Origin: Flavobacteriaceae bacterium
GTDB taxonomy: Bacteria > Bacteroidota > Bacteroidia > UKL13-3
Direction of reading: 5' to 3'
Length of the DNA: 56,067 nt
Assembly (NCBI GenBank): GCA_025363675.1
Contig: JANYDJ010000156.1
Location: 1-56,067 of the forward strand
In this document: one piece after another, positions 24,916 to 33,995 of the stretch
How positions within the stretch are numbered: the first letter of the stretch is position 1
Layout: every line of letters starts with the position of its first letter
Position numbers and translations under genes: made by a program
The notes under the pieces: model-generated
Databases searched by the model: none
Told to the model about the DNA's origin: nothing
What the model saw: only the letters and a program-made list of their open reading frames with translations

Positions 24916-24923
24916 CAAATATA
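24916..24923 (-). promoter_or_regulatory. Putative -7 box (TATATTTG) abutting the biotin-carrier start codon
   Basis: TATATTTG ends four bases before the ATG at 24911, the same geometry as at the RAYT and murB genes. If used, transcription would start at or very near the start codon. No -33 TTTG is obvious. Confidence 0.35.
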
Positions 24924-25105
24924 GGAATAGTGATGAATTATGAGTGATGAATTATAAATTTGCTGACGCCTAATTATGCAGACAAGAAACAAAATAGAAT
25001 AAATATGAAAAGAGCAATAATTTATTGAGTAATTCGTTATTAAAAAATAAAGATGTGTAGTAAAATCTATTTTGTTACTTATGAAATACTCGTTATACAG
25101 ATAAT

Positions 25106-26455
25106 ATGCAACATAAATTAGGTTATCAATTTTTTGTTGTATTAATTTTGTTATTAGGCAAAGTTTGTGCTCAACAAAGGTTAATTCAATTTCAATCAAA
25201 CATCATATATCTTCATATACCAAGTTGCTTTCAAGTAAAATTTCCCGAAAATGACACGAATCAATATGCGATTATATCAAATGATGGACTAATTAAAAGA
25301 GGAGATACTAGCTATTTATTCTCTGCTTCGCATGTGGGCTCGTCTAAAATTTATATAACAAATAATAAAACAAAATCAATTTTAGATTCCATCGAGCTTG
25401 TATGCAAACAAATACCGACCTTAACGTCGATATATGGTACCAAAGCAAGTGGCAGCATTAGTAGCGGCGAAATCCCTCTTCAACAAATTATATGGACTGG
25501 ATTAGGTCCCAAAGATTGGATTGCTGGATGTATTTTCAAATCCGTTGTACAATCATACACCTCTTATATCTTTAAGGCAGACACTTTTTACAAGCATCAT
25601 AATAAAAACAACAAAATTAGTCACTCGCCCGATGAATATGAGTCAGGAGAAATCATATTGATAGATGAAATCGAATCAAAAGTAAAAAACTGTGATGATA
25701 AGTTTATCGCACCTAATTTACTTTTAATAGTGGATGCAAAAAATAGAACCTCAATTAATGATATGAACAAATCTGACAATTTAAAAAACTATGAATATAG
25801 TCTAAGTTGCTTTGCTGGAAATTGCCGCCTGAAAAAACAAACCAATGATTCTGGATTTATTATCAAATTATATACCGACGATAGTTTACATAAAGTCATA
25901 TTTGAAGAAAAGTGTATTAATGGAAAGTCAATGTTTCAATACAATGGAATAAAAAAGTATATGCAACCAGAGCCAATAGATACGCAAGAGGTGAAAGATT
26001 TCATCAAATGGGATATAGCCACACAATGGGATTCATTTTATGGCAAAAGAGATAAATATATAAACAATATCTTCCCACTTAGCAACCCAAATTTATTTTC
26101 AGAAAAAAATTCTTCAAGCATGGTCTCCTTCAAAAGTCTAAGAAATTTTTTTAGTAAAGAGGAATGCCAATATCTCAAAAACTTAGGGAGAAATAGAAAT
26201 TGCTCGGCAAGCTTTTTTCCAAAAAATATTCCTCTTATCTCTGACACTATTAATTACAATAATGACAATCTAATTAGTTGGCCCACTGTTATAAACTACT
26301 CCATCCCCCTAATTACCAAAGACAAAAAATACGCTATTGTATACAAATCGTATAGCTGCGGGATTCTTTGTGCAGCCCAATGTTGTTTTATCTACAAAAG
26401 AATCGGTCGACATAAATGGAAACTATATAAAAGATTTGATTGCTGGGTAAGTTGA
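25106..26455 (+). CDS. Exported protein with GldM C-terminal-like domain
   Basis: A 449-residue protein with a signal peptide (MQHKLGYQFFVVLILLLGKVCAQ). Residues ~25-210 follow the layout of the periplasmic C-terminal domains of GldM: NIIYLHIPSCFQVKF, SNDGLIKRGDTSYLFSAS, a VCKQIPTLTSIYGTKASGSI segment like the GldM FRV-x-x-IP-x-P-x-A hinge, then GEIPLQQ and a final EIILIDEIESKVKNC. GldM is the T9SS motor shaft, but this protein lacks GldM's transmembrane helix and coiled coils. The second half (about 210-449) has no domain I recognise; it includes a paired Cys near the end (CGILCAAQCC). It is perhaps a periplasmic protein that binds T9SS components or an unrelated user of the same fold. The resemblance is by eye and moderate. 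Confidence 0.6.
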   Translation: MQHKLGYQFFVVLILLLGKVCAQQRLIQFQSNIIYLHIPSCFQVKFPENDTNQYAIISNDGLIKRGDTSYLFSASHVGSSKIYITNNKTKSILDSIELVCKQIPTLTSIYGTKASGSISSGEIPLQQIIWTGLGPKDWIAGCIFKSVVQSYTSYIFKADTFYKHHNKNNKISHSPDEYESGEIILIDEIESKVKNCDDKFIAPNLLLIVDAKNRTSINDMNKSDNLKNYEYSLSCFAGNCRLKKQTNDSGFIIKLYTDDSLHKVIFEEKCINGKSMFQYNGIKKYMQPEPIDTQEVKDFIKWDIATQWDSFYGKRDKYINNIFPLSNPNLFSEKNSSSMVSFKSLRNFFSKEECQYLKNLGRNRNCSASFFPKNIPLISDTINYNNDNLISWPTVINYSIPLITKDKKYAIVYKSYSCGILCAAQCCFIYKRIGRHKWKLYKRFDCWVS

Positions 26456-26494
26456 CCTTTGCTTCTTTTCTAACTTAATATTACACTACAACAA

Positions 26495-26514
26495 AAAGCC
26501 CCTTGCGGGGCTTT
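26495..26514. terminator. Bidirectional rho-independent terminator
   Basis: Stem AAAGCCCC / GGGGCTTT with a TTGC loop, flanked by A's on the left and CTTTC on the right. It lies between the convergent GldM-like gene and ftsZ, so it can end both transcripts, including the long dcw message. Confidence 0.85.
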
Positions 26515-26556
26515 CAAATTATGTCAACAATTAGGAGTTTGGTCTTGCTCTTTACA

Positions 26557-28023
26557 TTAATCTACATTGTCGTGCAGAAATGAATTGTTCTGTTTTAGTT
26601 CGTGTTTCTTTTCCTCTTTTTCTTCTACCAACGATACACGACTCAAATTATTCTCCGACGAGTGGGGTACTTTTTCAAGATTGATTGCTTTGCGTATATA
26701 GGCAGGAACATTATACATTTCATCTACCATCTGTGGGTTGCGAATATCTTGACTTAGTTTACGCATTTCCACCATACGCTGTTTTAATTTTTCAACGCGT
26801 TCTTTATCTGCATACATCTCTGGAGTTATATGCTCTTCTGGAGCTGGTGTTTCTATTTTTTCTGCTTCTATAGGTTCTTGGGTATGATCGGCCACAGGCT
26901 CATCTGCCGGGGGGAGCGGAGCATTCAAATCAAATAATTCAAACTGATTTTCTTCTTCGTTTAGTTTTGGTTCTTGAGGTTTATTAATTGTATTATTTAC
27001 CGGTTGATTATTCTCTTCTACCAAATTTCTTTTCACCCATTGTTGTTCGATAGGTTTATTTTCTACGGGCTCAAATCCGGTTGCTATAATAGTTACCGAA
27101 ATTTTATTTCCCAACGATTCATCTTGGGTAAGTCCTAATATAATATCCGTAGTAATTTCTGCTTCGCGTTGTACATAGTTGGTAATTTCTTCTATCTCCG
27201 TCATCAATGCTTCATCGGTACCACTTGTTATATTCAATAATATATTTTTCGCTCCTTTAATTTTATTATTATTCAAAAGCGGACTCGTCATTGCTGCTTC
27301 AATAGCATTCAATGCTCTGCACTCGCCTTCTGCACTTGCGGTTCCCATAATGGCTACACCACTATTGGTCATAACGGTACGCACATCTTCAAAATCCACA
27401 TTTATATATCCTGTAACAGTTATAATTTCTGCAATACCTTTTGCTGCGGTAGTTAATATATCATTGGCATGAGAAAATGCATTACTGAATTTTTGGTTGC
27501 CATGCAGTTCCATGATACGATCATTGTTAATCACCAATAAGCAATCAACAGAATCTTTCATGCGTTGCAAACCGCTATCAGCAAAATTTCTTCTGCGATT
27601 ACCTTCTACTTTAAAAGGTGTGGTAACAATACCCACCGTAAGTATGCCCATATCTTTGGCAGTTTGTGCTATAATAGGTGCGGCACCTGTTCCTGTTCCG
27701 CCACCCATACCGGCAGTAATGAATAACATTTTAGTATTCACACCCAATAAATCTACTATACTTCCTATACTTTCTTGTGCGGCTTTTTCCCCTATTTCAG
27801 GATTTGAACCAGCACCCAAACCACCCGTCAAACTTTGTCCAATCTGTAATTTCAATTGTATGGGACTTGCCTCAATAGCTTGCATATCGGTATTGCATAT
27901 CACAAAGTCGACGCCACGTATGCCTTGGTTATACATGTGGTTTACCGCATTGCCGCCACCACCACCAACACCTATTACCTTTATAATATTCTGCTTATCT
28001 TTTGGTATGTCGAATTGTATCAT
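26557..28023 (-). CDS. ftsZ: Cell division protein FtsZ
   Basis: Tubulin-like GTPase that forms the cytokinetic ring. The 488 residues show the N-terminal VIGVGGGGGNAVNHM, the GTP signature GMGGGTGTGAAP (G107-G113 region), the VEGNRRRNFADSGL segment and the T7 synergy loop INVDFEDV. The core ends near residue 320. A long variable linker (about 325-430, rich in Pro, Glu and Asn) is followed by VPAYIRKAINL and a further ~40-residue tail. It is longer than E. coli FtsZ (383) but usual for Bacteroidota. It is the last gene of the dcw cluster; a 72-bp gap to ftsA holds ATTAACA heptamers (28064-28098). Confidence 0.98.
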   Translation of the reverse strand: MIQFDIPKDKQNIIKVIGVGGGGGNAVNHMYNQGIRGVDFVICNTDMQAIEASPIQLKLQIGQSLTGGLGAGSNPEIGEKAAQESIGSIVDLLGVNTKMLFITAGMGGGTGTGAAPIIAQTAKDMGILTVGIVTTPFKVEGNRRRNFADSGLQRMKDSVDCLLVINNDRIMELHGNQKFSNAFSHANDILTTAAKGIAEIITVTGYINVDFEDVRTVMTNSGVAIMGTASAEGECRALNAIEAAMTSPLLNNNKIKGAKNILLNITSGTDEALMTEIEEITNYVQREAEITTDIILGLTQDESLGNKISVTIIATGFEPVENKPIEQQWVKRNLVEENNQPVNNTINKPQEPKLNEEENQFELFDLNAPLPPADEPVADHTQEPIEAEKIETPAPEEHITPEMYADKERVEKLKQRMVEMRKLSQDIRNPQMVDEMYNVPAYIRKAINLEKVPHSSENNLSRVSLVEEKEEKKHELKQNNSFLHDNVD

Positions 28024-28063
28024 AATCTCTTAGTTTAATTTTATTATATATAATAGTTCCACC

Positions 28064-28098
28064 ATTAACAATTAACAATTAATCATTAACAATTATTA
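28064..28098. repeat. Heptamer array (ATTAACA type) between ftsA and ftsZ
   Basis: On the plus strand five consecutive 7-bp units read ATTAACA, ATTAACA, ATTAATC, ATTAACA, ATTATTA. This is the same family as the large array at 40151-40332, in the opposite orientation. It fills most of the 72-bp gap and reaches the last codons of ftsA. Confidence 0.75.
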
Positions 28099-29424
28099 AT
28101 TGCCTTTCTCTCTTTTATAATCCTCCAACTCCTCATCCTTCATCAAATTTCTAAACGATTCTGCAAGTTTACTCACGAGTCCAGGCCCCTTTGGCCTTGC
28201 AACTTTTACTTCTTCGGCAACGGGTGCTTCTTCTATTTTTTCAGGAACTATAGTTGGATTGCTTTGCGAGGTAACAGAGTTCAAACCTTTCATCACCAAA
28301 CCTATGCCTGTAGCATAAGCTGGGCTTTTCACTTCGTCCACCATTCCTTTGGCCAAATGCTCATCGGGATAACCCACACGTACATCTAAACCTGTATGAA
28401 ACTCAACCAACTGTGGCAAATGTTTCAATTGCGAACCACCACCTGTTAATACAATACCTGCTATCAATTTTTTCTCAAGTCCCGATGCTTTTATTTCATA
28501 TACCACCGAGCTGATAATTTCTTCCATACGTGCATTAATAATACGCGAAAGATTTTTTACCGAGATTTCTTTGGGTTCTTTTCCTCTCAATCCTGGAACA
28601 CATACAATTTCGTTTTCCTTATTTTCTTCAGGGATAGCGGAACCGAATTTTATTTTCAAAAGTTCTGCTTGGTTTTTCATTACCATACATCCTTCTTGTA
28701 TATCATCATTAATTACATTACCACCAAAAGGTATAATAGCAGTATGTCTGATTACATTCTCATGGAATATAGCAACATCGGTAGTTCCACCACCAATATC
28801 AACCAATACAACACCAGCTTCAAGTTCTTCGGCAGTAAGCACGGCATCGGCAGAAGCAAGTGGCTCTAATATTAAATTCTCTACATGCAAACCTGCACGG
28901 GTAACACATTTATATATATTTTTTGCAGCGGTGATATGTCCAGTAATTACATGAAAATTTCCTTCCAATCGTAAACCTGCCATTCCAACAGGGTCACTAA
29001 TTCCTGCTTCGCCATCCACTGTATAATCTTGTGGCAACACATGTATAATTTGTTCGCCAGGTGCCAATGCCACTTTATACATATCATCAGCCAAACGGTT
29101 CAAATCGCTCTGGGTAATTTCTGTATCTATATTATTTCTTACCAACAAGCTTCTGTTAGGAGTTGATTTTATATGCTGACCAGCAATGCCCACTTGCACT
29201 ACTTTTATATCAATTCCTGAGCGAGCTTTGGCCTCAGCAATAGCTTGGCTCACCGCGTCTTCGGTTTTGGGGATATTGGTCACCATGCCATGGTTTACAC
29301 CTGTGGATAAGGCTTGCCCCATACCCAAAATATCAATTTTACCGAATTCATTTTTGCGGCCGACGATAGCACATACCTTAGTTGTACCAATATCTAACCC
29401 AACTACTATTTTTTCTTTGTTCAT
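28096..29424 (-). CDS. ftsA: Cell division protein FtsA
   Basis: Actin-like ATPase that tethers FtsZ to the membrane. The 442 residues open with the phosphate-1 motif VVGLDIGTTKVCAIVG, contain the SHS2 (1C) domain with PQDYTVDGEAGISDPVGM, the phosphate-2 motif VVLVDIGGGTTDVAIF and the adenosine motif GIVLTGGGSQLKHLP. A linker is followed by a C-terminal amphipathic helix (LVSKLAESFRNLM) that would insert in the inner membrane. Length and order are normal. It follows ftsQ by 36 bp in the dcw operon. Confidence 0.97.
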   Translation of the reverse strand: MNKEKIVVGLDIGTTKVCAIVGRKNEFGKIDILGMGQALSTGVNHGMVTNIPKTEDAVSQAIAEAKARSGIDIKVVQVGIAGQHIKSTPNRSLLVRNNIDTEITQSDLNRLADDMYKVALAPGEQIIHVLPQDYTVDGEAGISDPVGMAGLRLEGNFHVITGHITAAKNIYKCVTRAGLHVENLILEPLASADAVLTAEELEAGVVLVDIGGGTTDVAIFHENVIRHTAIIPFGGNVINDDIQEGCMVMKNQAELLKIKFGSAIPEENKENEIVCVPGLRGKEPKEISVKNLSRIINARMEEIISSVVYEIKASGLEKKLIAGIVLTGGGSQLKHLPQLVEFHTGLDVRVGYPDEHLAKGMVDEVKSPAYATGIGLVMKGLNSVTSQSNPTIVPEKIEEAPVAEEVKVARPKGPGLVSKLAESFRNLMKDEELEDYKREKGN

Positions 29425-29460
29425 GATATATTATAATAACTTTTTTATCAAAGGTTTAGG

Positions 29461-30231
29461 CTATTTGCACACCACCTCATTTCGGAACTTCAAATTAATT
29501 GATTTATAATGGTTATAGCCTACTGTGTTGAGAACTTTAGAATAAAAAGTATGGAGTTTGTTCAGTTTATCAGACAAATCCCTATCATCTCCGAAAATAA
29601 TCTCGCTCGGACCAATCTTGGGAACGATGGTTAAATCACCTTCTTCATTTATATATATCGATTCTGTGAGCGATTTGTAGTAAGCATTCGTATCAATAGC
29701 TTTCAAATAATTATATACCATTTTGCCAACAGGAGTTACCATAGAATCTTTATAGGAAATACCCTCAAAAAAATATCCATTCACCACAGGTACTCTAGCA
29801 GTATAAGTATTACAAAAAGTAAACTTCTTTCCATCCTCATCTATATAATAATCCAATTTATCGGTAAAAACCCTAGCCAATGGCCGTTTCTGTATTATCT
29901 GTATATTCAAATTCCCGGGTATATCTTTATATACTTTCACTTTTTTAATAAAGGGACTTTTCAATAATTCATTCTCTAAGATATAGGGGTTCAAATCCTT
30001 TACTGGCGTGCCAATGATAGATTGTATTTTTAAATGATTGGTGATTATATTATCTACCGCCTCCTTGTCCACAAAATAATTCCCGCTGGCTTGGTTGTCA
30101 ATTTCTATATTCACACTGCCACAAGTAATATGCTGCTGCTGACTACCTGTGAAACTTAAAAACACAATTAAGTTTACTACTAGCAAACACCATAAAGTAA
30201 TATTCGATATTTTATATATTTTCCTATTCAA
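29461..30231 (-). CDS. ftsQ: Cell division protein FtsQ
   Basis: Bitopic divisome assembly protein. The 256 residues have a short cytoplasmic tail, one transmembrane helix (about 9-29) and a periplasmic part with a POTRA-like segment (FVDKEAVDNIITNHLK to LKSPFIKKVKVYKDIPGNL, then IQKRPLARVF), followed by the beta domain. Sequence conservation is low, as always for FtsQ, so the call rests on topology, the KRPLARVF signature and the place between murC (2-bp gap) and ftsA. Confidence 0.93.
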   Translation of the reverse strand: MNRKIYKISNITLWCLLVVNLIVFLSFTGSQQQHITCGSVNIEIDNQASGNYFVDKEAVDNIITNHLKIQSIIGTPVKDLNPYILENELLKSPFIKKVKVYKDIPGNLNIQIIQKRPLARVFTDKLDYYIDEDGKKFTFCNTYTARVPVVNGYFFEGISYKDSMVTPVGKMVYNYLKAIDTNAYYKSLTESIYINEEGDLTIVPKIGPSEIIFGDDRDLSDKLNKLHTFYSKVLNTVGYNHYKSINLKFRNEVVCK

Positions 30232-30233
30232 TG

Positions 30234-31655
30234 CTATGCTTTATTGTAATAATTCTTTAGAGGTATAACAAATGTATCAATATCGCCAGCACCCAATGTC
30301 ATTAACACTTCTGGCTTATACTTTTTCATTTCTTTCATCAGGTTTTCTTTGGTTACCAATCTTTTGTTTTTATTCTTCATCATATCAAAAACAATTTGAG
30401 AAGTAATACCTTTCATAGGCTTCTCTCTAGCTGGATATATATCCATCAATATAACTTCATCTAATAAATCTAAACTCGCTGCAAATCCATCTGCAAAATC
30501 TCGTGTGCGACTATATAAATGCGGTTGAAAAATGCCTGTTATTTTTTTGTTTGGATATAACATTTTAGCCGAATTAATTGCAGCTTTCAGTTCTTCGGGA
30601 TGATGGGCATAATCATCAATATATACAAAATTCTTTTCTTTAATTATATATTCAAAACGTCTTTTTACGCCAGCAAATGTTTTTAAACCTTTCTTAATCT
30701 GCTTTTCTGTTAATCCCAAATATCTACATACAGCTATTGCTGCTGTAGCGTTCTCCACATTATGAGAACCGGGCAAACCACATATAATGTTATTCCATTT
30801 TACATCAGCATCTCTATAACTAAATATATAATCTCCATCGGTAACTCTTATTTTTTCAGCATTAATTTCTGCATCCACTTTTATACTATATGTGAAATGT
30901 GGATTTCTGAACTTGGCAATTTGTGGTATCTCTTTTTTGGCAAATAATACACCATCCTTCTTGGTTTTTTTAGAAAAAGCGATAAATGTTTTCTCCATCT
31001 CATCATGATTTCCATATATATCTAAATGGTCCGCATCAGTTGCTGTTATCACAGAAACGTCAGGCTTGAGATGCAAAAATGAACGATCAAATTCGTCTGC
31101 TTCCACTACTACAAACGGATATTCTCCGGTATTGGCAATATAGTTTGTTTGATAGTTGGTCGATATCCCTCCCAAAAATGCCAATACATCTACGCCTGCA
31201 TTTTTGAGTATATGTGCTATCATAGTTGAGGTAGTTGTTTTGCCGTGAGTGCCAGCTACTGCAATAGTATAATAGTTCTTACTAATTAATCCCAGCAATT
31301 CAGAACGCTTTATAATATTATATTCATTATCGACCAACCACTTAAAAGCTTTGTGTTCCTTTGGCACCGCAGGGGTTCTAACAATTAATATACTATTTTT
31401 ACTGATATTTAATTTCTTTTCAAAATATGCAATATATTGTTCTTCAAAATTTTTGAATTGCTTCTTAATTGTTTTTATCTGGTCGTCGAATACTATATCA
31501 ATTCCTTCTTTTTGCAAGGCTTGGGTTAAGGGTGTTTCCGTTTTATCATAACCTGATACTATTATGTTCGTTCCATTAAAAAAACGTGCAAGGGCACTCA
31601 TACCAATGCCTCCAATGCCCAAAAAATAGATATATTTAATATTCTTTAAATTCAT
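30234..31655 (-). CDS. murC: UDP-N-acetylmuramate--L-alanine ligase
   Basis: Cytoplasmic Mur ligase that adds the first stem-peptide residue (L-Ala) to UDP-MurNAc. The 473 residues show the N-terminal nucleotide-sugar-binding loop YFLGIGGIGMSALARFF, the ATP loop VAGTHGKTTTSTMIAH, the VVEADEFDRSF and ITATDADHLDIYG segments, NVENATAAIA and the C-terminal DDYAHHPEE and QPHLYSRT motifs typical of MurC (versus MurD/E/F). Length is normal. Its start overlaps the murG stop by 4 bp, indicating translational coupling. Confidence 0.97.
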   Translation of the reverse strand: MNLKNIKYIYFLGIGGIGMSALARFFNGTNIIVSGYDKTETPLTQALQKEGIDIVFDDQIKTIKKQFKNFEEQYIAYFEKKLNISKNSILIVRTPAVPKEHKAFKWLVDNEYNIIKRSELLGLISKNYYTIAVAGTHGKTTTSTMIAHILKNAGVDVLAFLGGISTNYQTNYIANTGEYPFVVVEADEFDRSFLHLKPDVSVITATDADHLDIYGNHDEMEKTFIAFSKKTKKDGVLFAKKEIPQIAKFRNPHFTYSIKVDAEINAEKIRVTDGDYIFSYRDADVKWNNIICGLPGSHNVENATAAIAVCRYLGLTEKQIKKGLKTFAGVKRRFEYIIKEKNFVYIDDYAHHPEELKAAINSAKMLYPNKKITGIFQPHLYSRTRDFADGFAASLDLLDEVILMDIYPAREKPMKGITSQIVFDMMKNKNKRLVTKENLMKEMKKYKPEVLMTLGAGDIDTFVIPLKNYYNKA

Positions 31656-32740
31656 TTTACCAAACTTAATATTTCTGAAACTATATCTTTTGCGGCATCA
31701 GGAGTAGCAAATAGTTTTATATTTTGGGACAAATTGTTCTGTAAAGGTATATCACTCATTAAGGTGATACAACTATCTATCAGAATATTTTTGGCATCTA
31801 TATCTCTTACCATCATAGCTGCCTCTTTATCCACCAAAGCCATTGCATTTTTTGTTTGATGATCTTCTGACACATTGGGCGAAGGTACCAATATCAAGGG
31901 TTTTCCCACCAATGCAATCTCTGAAATAGAACTTGCACCCGCACGCGAAACTATTATATCAGCCATGGCATAAGCAAAATCCATTTGATATAAAAAGTCA
32001 AATATTTTGATGGATTCATTTTGCAGATCCTTTACTTCATCATAATAAAATTTCCCCGTTTGCCAAATAACCTGATACCCTGCCTCCGCTAATTTTATCA
32101 CATCTTTCTGCAAAGTTTGGTTCAAGGTTCTTGCACCCAAACTTCCACCAATAAATAAAACAGTTTTTTTATTTAAATTCAATTCGAAAAATTGAGAAGC
32201 ATCTTTCTTTTTCTCAGTAATATTTTGCAAATCTTGTCTTACCGGATTACCTGTTTTTATAATCTTATCTGATGGGAAATATTTTTCCATTCCATCATAA
32301 GCAACACATATTTTATTGGCACGTTTGCTCAACCATTTATTCGTTAGCCCCGCATACGAATTCTGCTCGTGTATTAAGGTGGGAATACCTTTTAAACCTG
32401 CGGCATACAACAACGACCCGCTTGCATATCCTCCTACACCAATTGCTATTTGGGGCTTAAATCTATTTATTATAATATTTGATTTATATACACTTGACAA
32501 TACTTTAAGAGGAAAAGATAAATTATCAACTGTTAATTTACGTTGCAAACCGCTTATCCATAATCCTTCGATTTCAAATCCAGCTCTCGGAACTTTTTCC
32601 ATTTCCATTTTACCTTTTGCACCCACAAATAATATATCAATATCAGGAATCTGTTTCTTCAGTTCCTGGGCAATAGAAACCGCTGGATATATATGTCCGC
32701 CGGTTCCTCCACCTGATATAATTACTTTTTTTAAGTTCAA
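31652..32740 (-). CDS. murG: UDP-N-acetylglucosamine--N-acetylmuramyl-(pentapeptide) pyrophosphoryl-undecaprenol GlcNAc transferase
   Basis: Peripheral inner-membrane glycosyltransferase (GT28) that turns lipid I into lipid II. The 362 residues carry the donor/lipid loop ISGGGTGGHIYPAVSIA, HEQNSYAGLTNK, the second G-loop LFIGGSLGARTLNQ and the UDP-GlcNAc-binding VSRAGASSISEIALVGKP with SEDHQTKNA. All are standard and length is normal. It sits 4 bp after ftsW and overlaps murC, in the core of the dcw operon. Confidence 0.97.
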   Translation of the reverse strand: MNLKKVIISGGGTGGHIYPAVSIAQELKKQIPDIDILFVGAKGKMEMEKVPRAGFEIEGLWISGLQRKLTVDNLSFPLKVLSSVYKSNIIINRFKPQIAIGVGGYASGSLLYAAGLKGIPTLIHEQNSYAGLTNKWLSKRANKICVAYDGMEKYFPSDKIIKTGNPVRQDLQNITEKKKDASQFFELNLNKKTVLFIGGSLGARTLNQTLQKDVIKLAEAGYQVIWQTGKFYYDEVKDLQNESIKIFDFLYQMDFAYAMADIIVSRAGASSISEIALVGKPLILVPSPNVSEDHQTKNAMALVDKEAAMMVRDIDAKNILIDSCITLMSDIPLQNNLSQNIKLFATPDAAKDIVSEILSLVK

Positions 32741-32744
32741 AATA

Positions 32745-33947
32745 TTATACTGTTTGGGCTTGTAAATTGTCTAAATTATCACTGGCTTTTTCTGGTATTG
32801 GCGATTCAATTTCTTCTTCTTTATTCCCTTCTTCCACTTTTCTGCTCACACTTAATATAATTCCAAAAGCTATAGAATTAAAAAGTATACTTGTTCCGCC
32901 CATGCTCACCAAAGGCAATGGCAAACCTGTAACTGGAAATACATTTACTGCTACCCCCATATTAATAAACGCTTGAATTACCAAACTAAATGCCAACCCA
33001 ACGGCCAACAATGCCCCATAAGCTCGAGGACTTTTTATTACAATTCGAATACATCGAAAAAGAAACAATAAGTATAATAATACAATGGCCAAACCTCCTA
33101 TGATTCCGTACTCTTCTATGATAATAGCAAAAATAAAATCGGAGTATGGATGTGGTAAAAAATTTCTTTGTGTGCTATTGCCAGGCCCTTTACCAGTAAT
33201 ACCTCCTGTTGCTATAGCAATTTTTGCTTGTTGGTTTTGATAACTTCCACCATTATCGTCATTGGCATAAGTTTCAATTCTATTTTTCCAAGTTTCAAAA
33301 CGTCCTTTTGCTGGTGTAAACATAGCTACAGCTGCTAATAAAAGCAATGCTACTACACCACACCCTACTATCATAAATATATATTTTAAAGGCATGCGGC
33401 CGATAAACATAATTAATAAGGAAGTGGCGAAAAGAACAGCAGCAGTACTGAGATTGGCAGGTGCTATCAACGAACATATAACAACAACCCATGACAGTAT
33501 TGGCATAAAAGATTTTTTCATTTCTTCAGCCTTATCCTGCGATCTCGATAATTGTCGAGCTATAAACATAATGAGGGCAAGTTTTGCCAAATCACTTGTT
33601 TGAAAAGTTTGATTAATCAGTGGTAAATTTATCCAACGTTTGGCATCATTCAAATCAACCCCCCAAATTAATGTATATATTAACAAGGGAACAGATACTA
33701 CAACCAAAATTAATGAGATTCGTGAATAATGCCTATAATCAATGAGGTGACACAGATACATAAAAAACAATCCAAATATAAGAATAGCCAAATGCTTAAA
33801 CATCTTGGCTTCTGTATTACCATCATATTGGGTAAAGGCTATGCTGCCCGTACTGCTATATACAGCCAGAACGCCAAACAGAGACAGTATGATGATTACA
33901 AACCATAATACCAAGTCTCCTTTCGCTTTATTTAGTATGTTATCCAC
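32745..33947 (-). CDS. ftsW: SEDS glycosyltransferase FtsW
   Basis: Polytopic inner-membrane peptidoglycan polymerase that works with FtsI at the septum. The 400 residues have about 10 hydrophobic helices, the DLAKLALIMFIARQL stretch, the large periplasmic loop with GKGPGNSTQRNFLPHPYSDF and the following FAIIIEEYG (catalytic-loop region), and PLPLVSMGGTSILF near the end. These are the FtsW/RodA signatures; position between murD and murG argues for FtsW. The C-terminal ~25 residues are a charged tail. Confidence 0.96.
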   Translation of the reverse strand: MDNILNKAKGDLVLWFVIIILSLFGVLAVYSSTGSIAFTQYDGNTEAKMFKHLAILIFGLFFMYLCHLIDYRHYSRISLILVVVSVPLLIYTLIWGVDLNDAKRWINLPLINQTFQTSDLAKLALIMFIARQLSRSQDKAEEMKKSFMPILSWVVVICSLIAPANLSTAAVLFATSLLIMFIGRMPLKYIFMIVGCGVVALLLLAAVAMFTPAKGRFETWKNRIETYANDDNGGSYQNQQAKIAIATGGITGKGPGNSTQRNFLPHPYSDFIFAIIIEEYGIIGGLAIVLLYLLFLFRCIRIVIKSPRAYGALLAVGLAFSLVIQAFINMGVAVNVFPVTGLPLPLVSMGGTSILFNSIAFGIILSVSRKVEEGNKEEEIESPIPEKASDNLDNLQAQTV

Positions 33948-33995
33948 GAGATATTAACAATTTTCAAAGTTTATGATAAATTTTGAAATATATAA

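Noticed and set aside
24417..25199. Longer 260-residue version of the biotin carrier protein
   Set aside because: The extra N-terminus is translated AT-rich DNA that crosses the promoter and the start of the divergent gene; MKAKIEG at 24911 starts the conserved part.
27497..28033. 178-codon open frame on the plus strand opposite ftsZ
   Set aside because: Shadow of ftsZ: no domain, composition follows the antisense of a conserved gene, and no promoter or start signal of its own.
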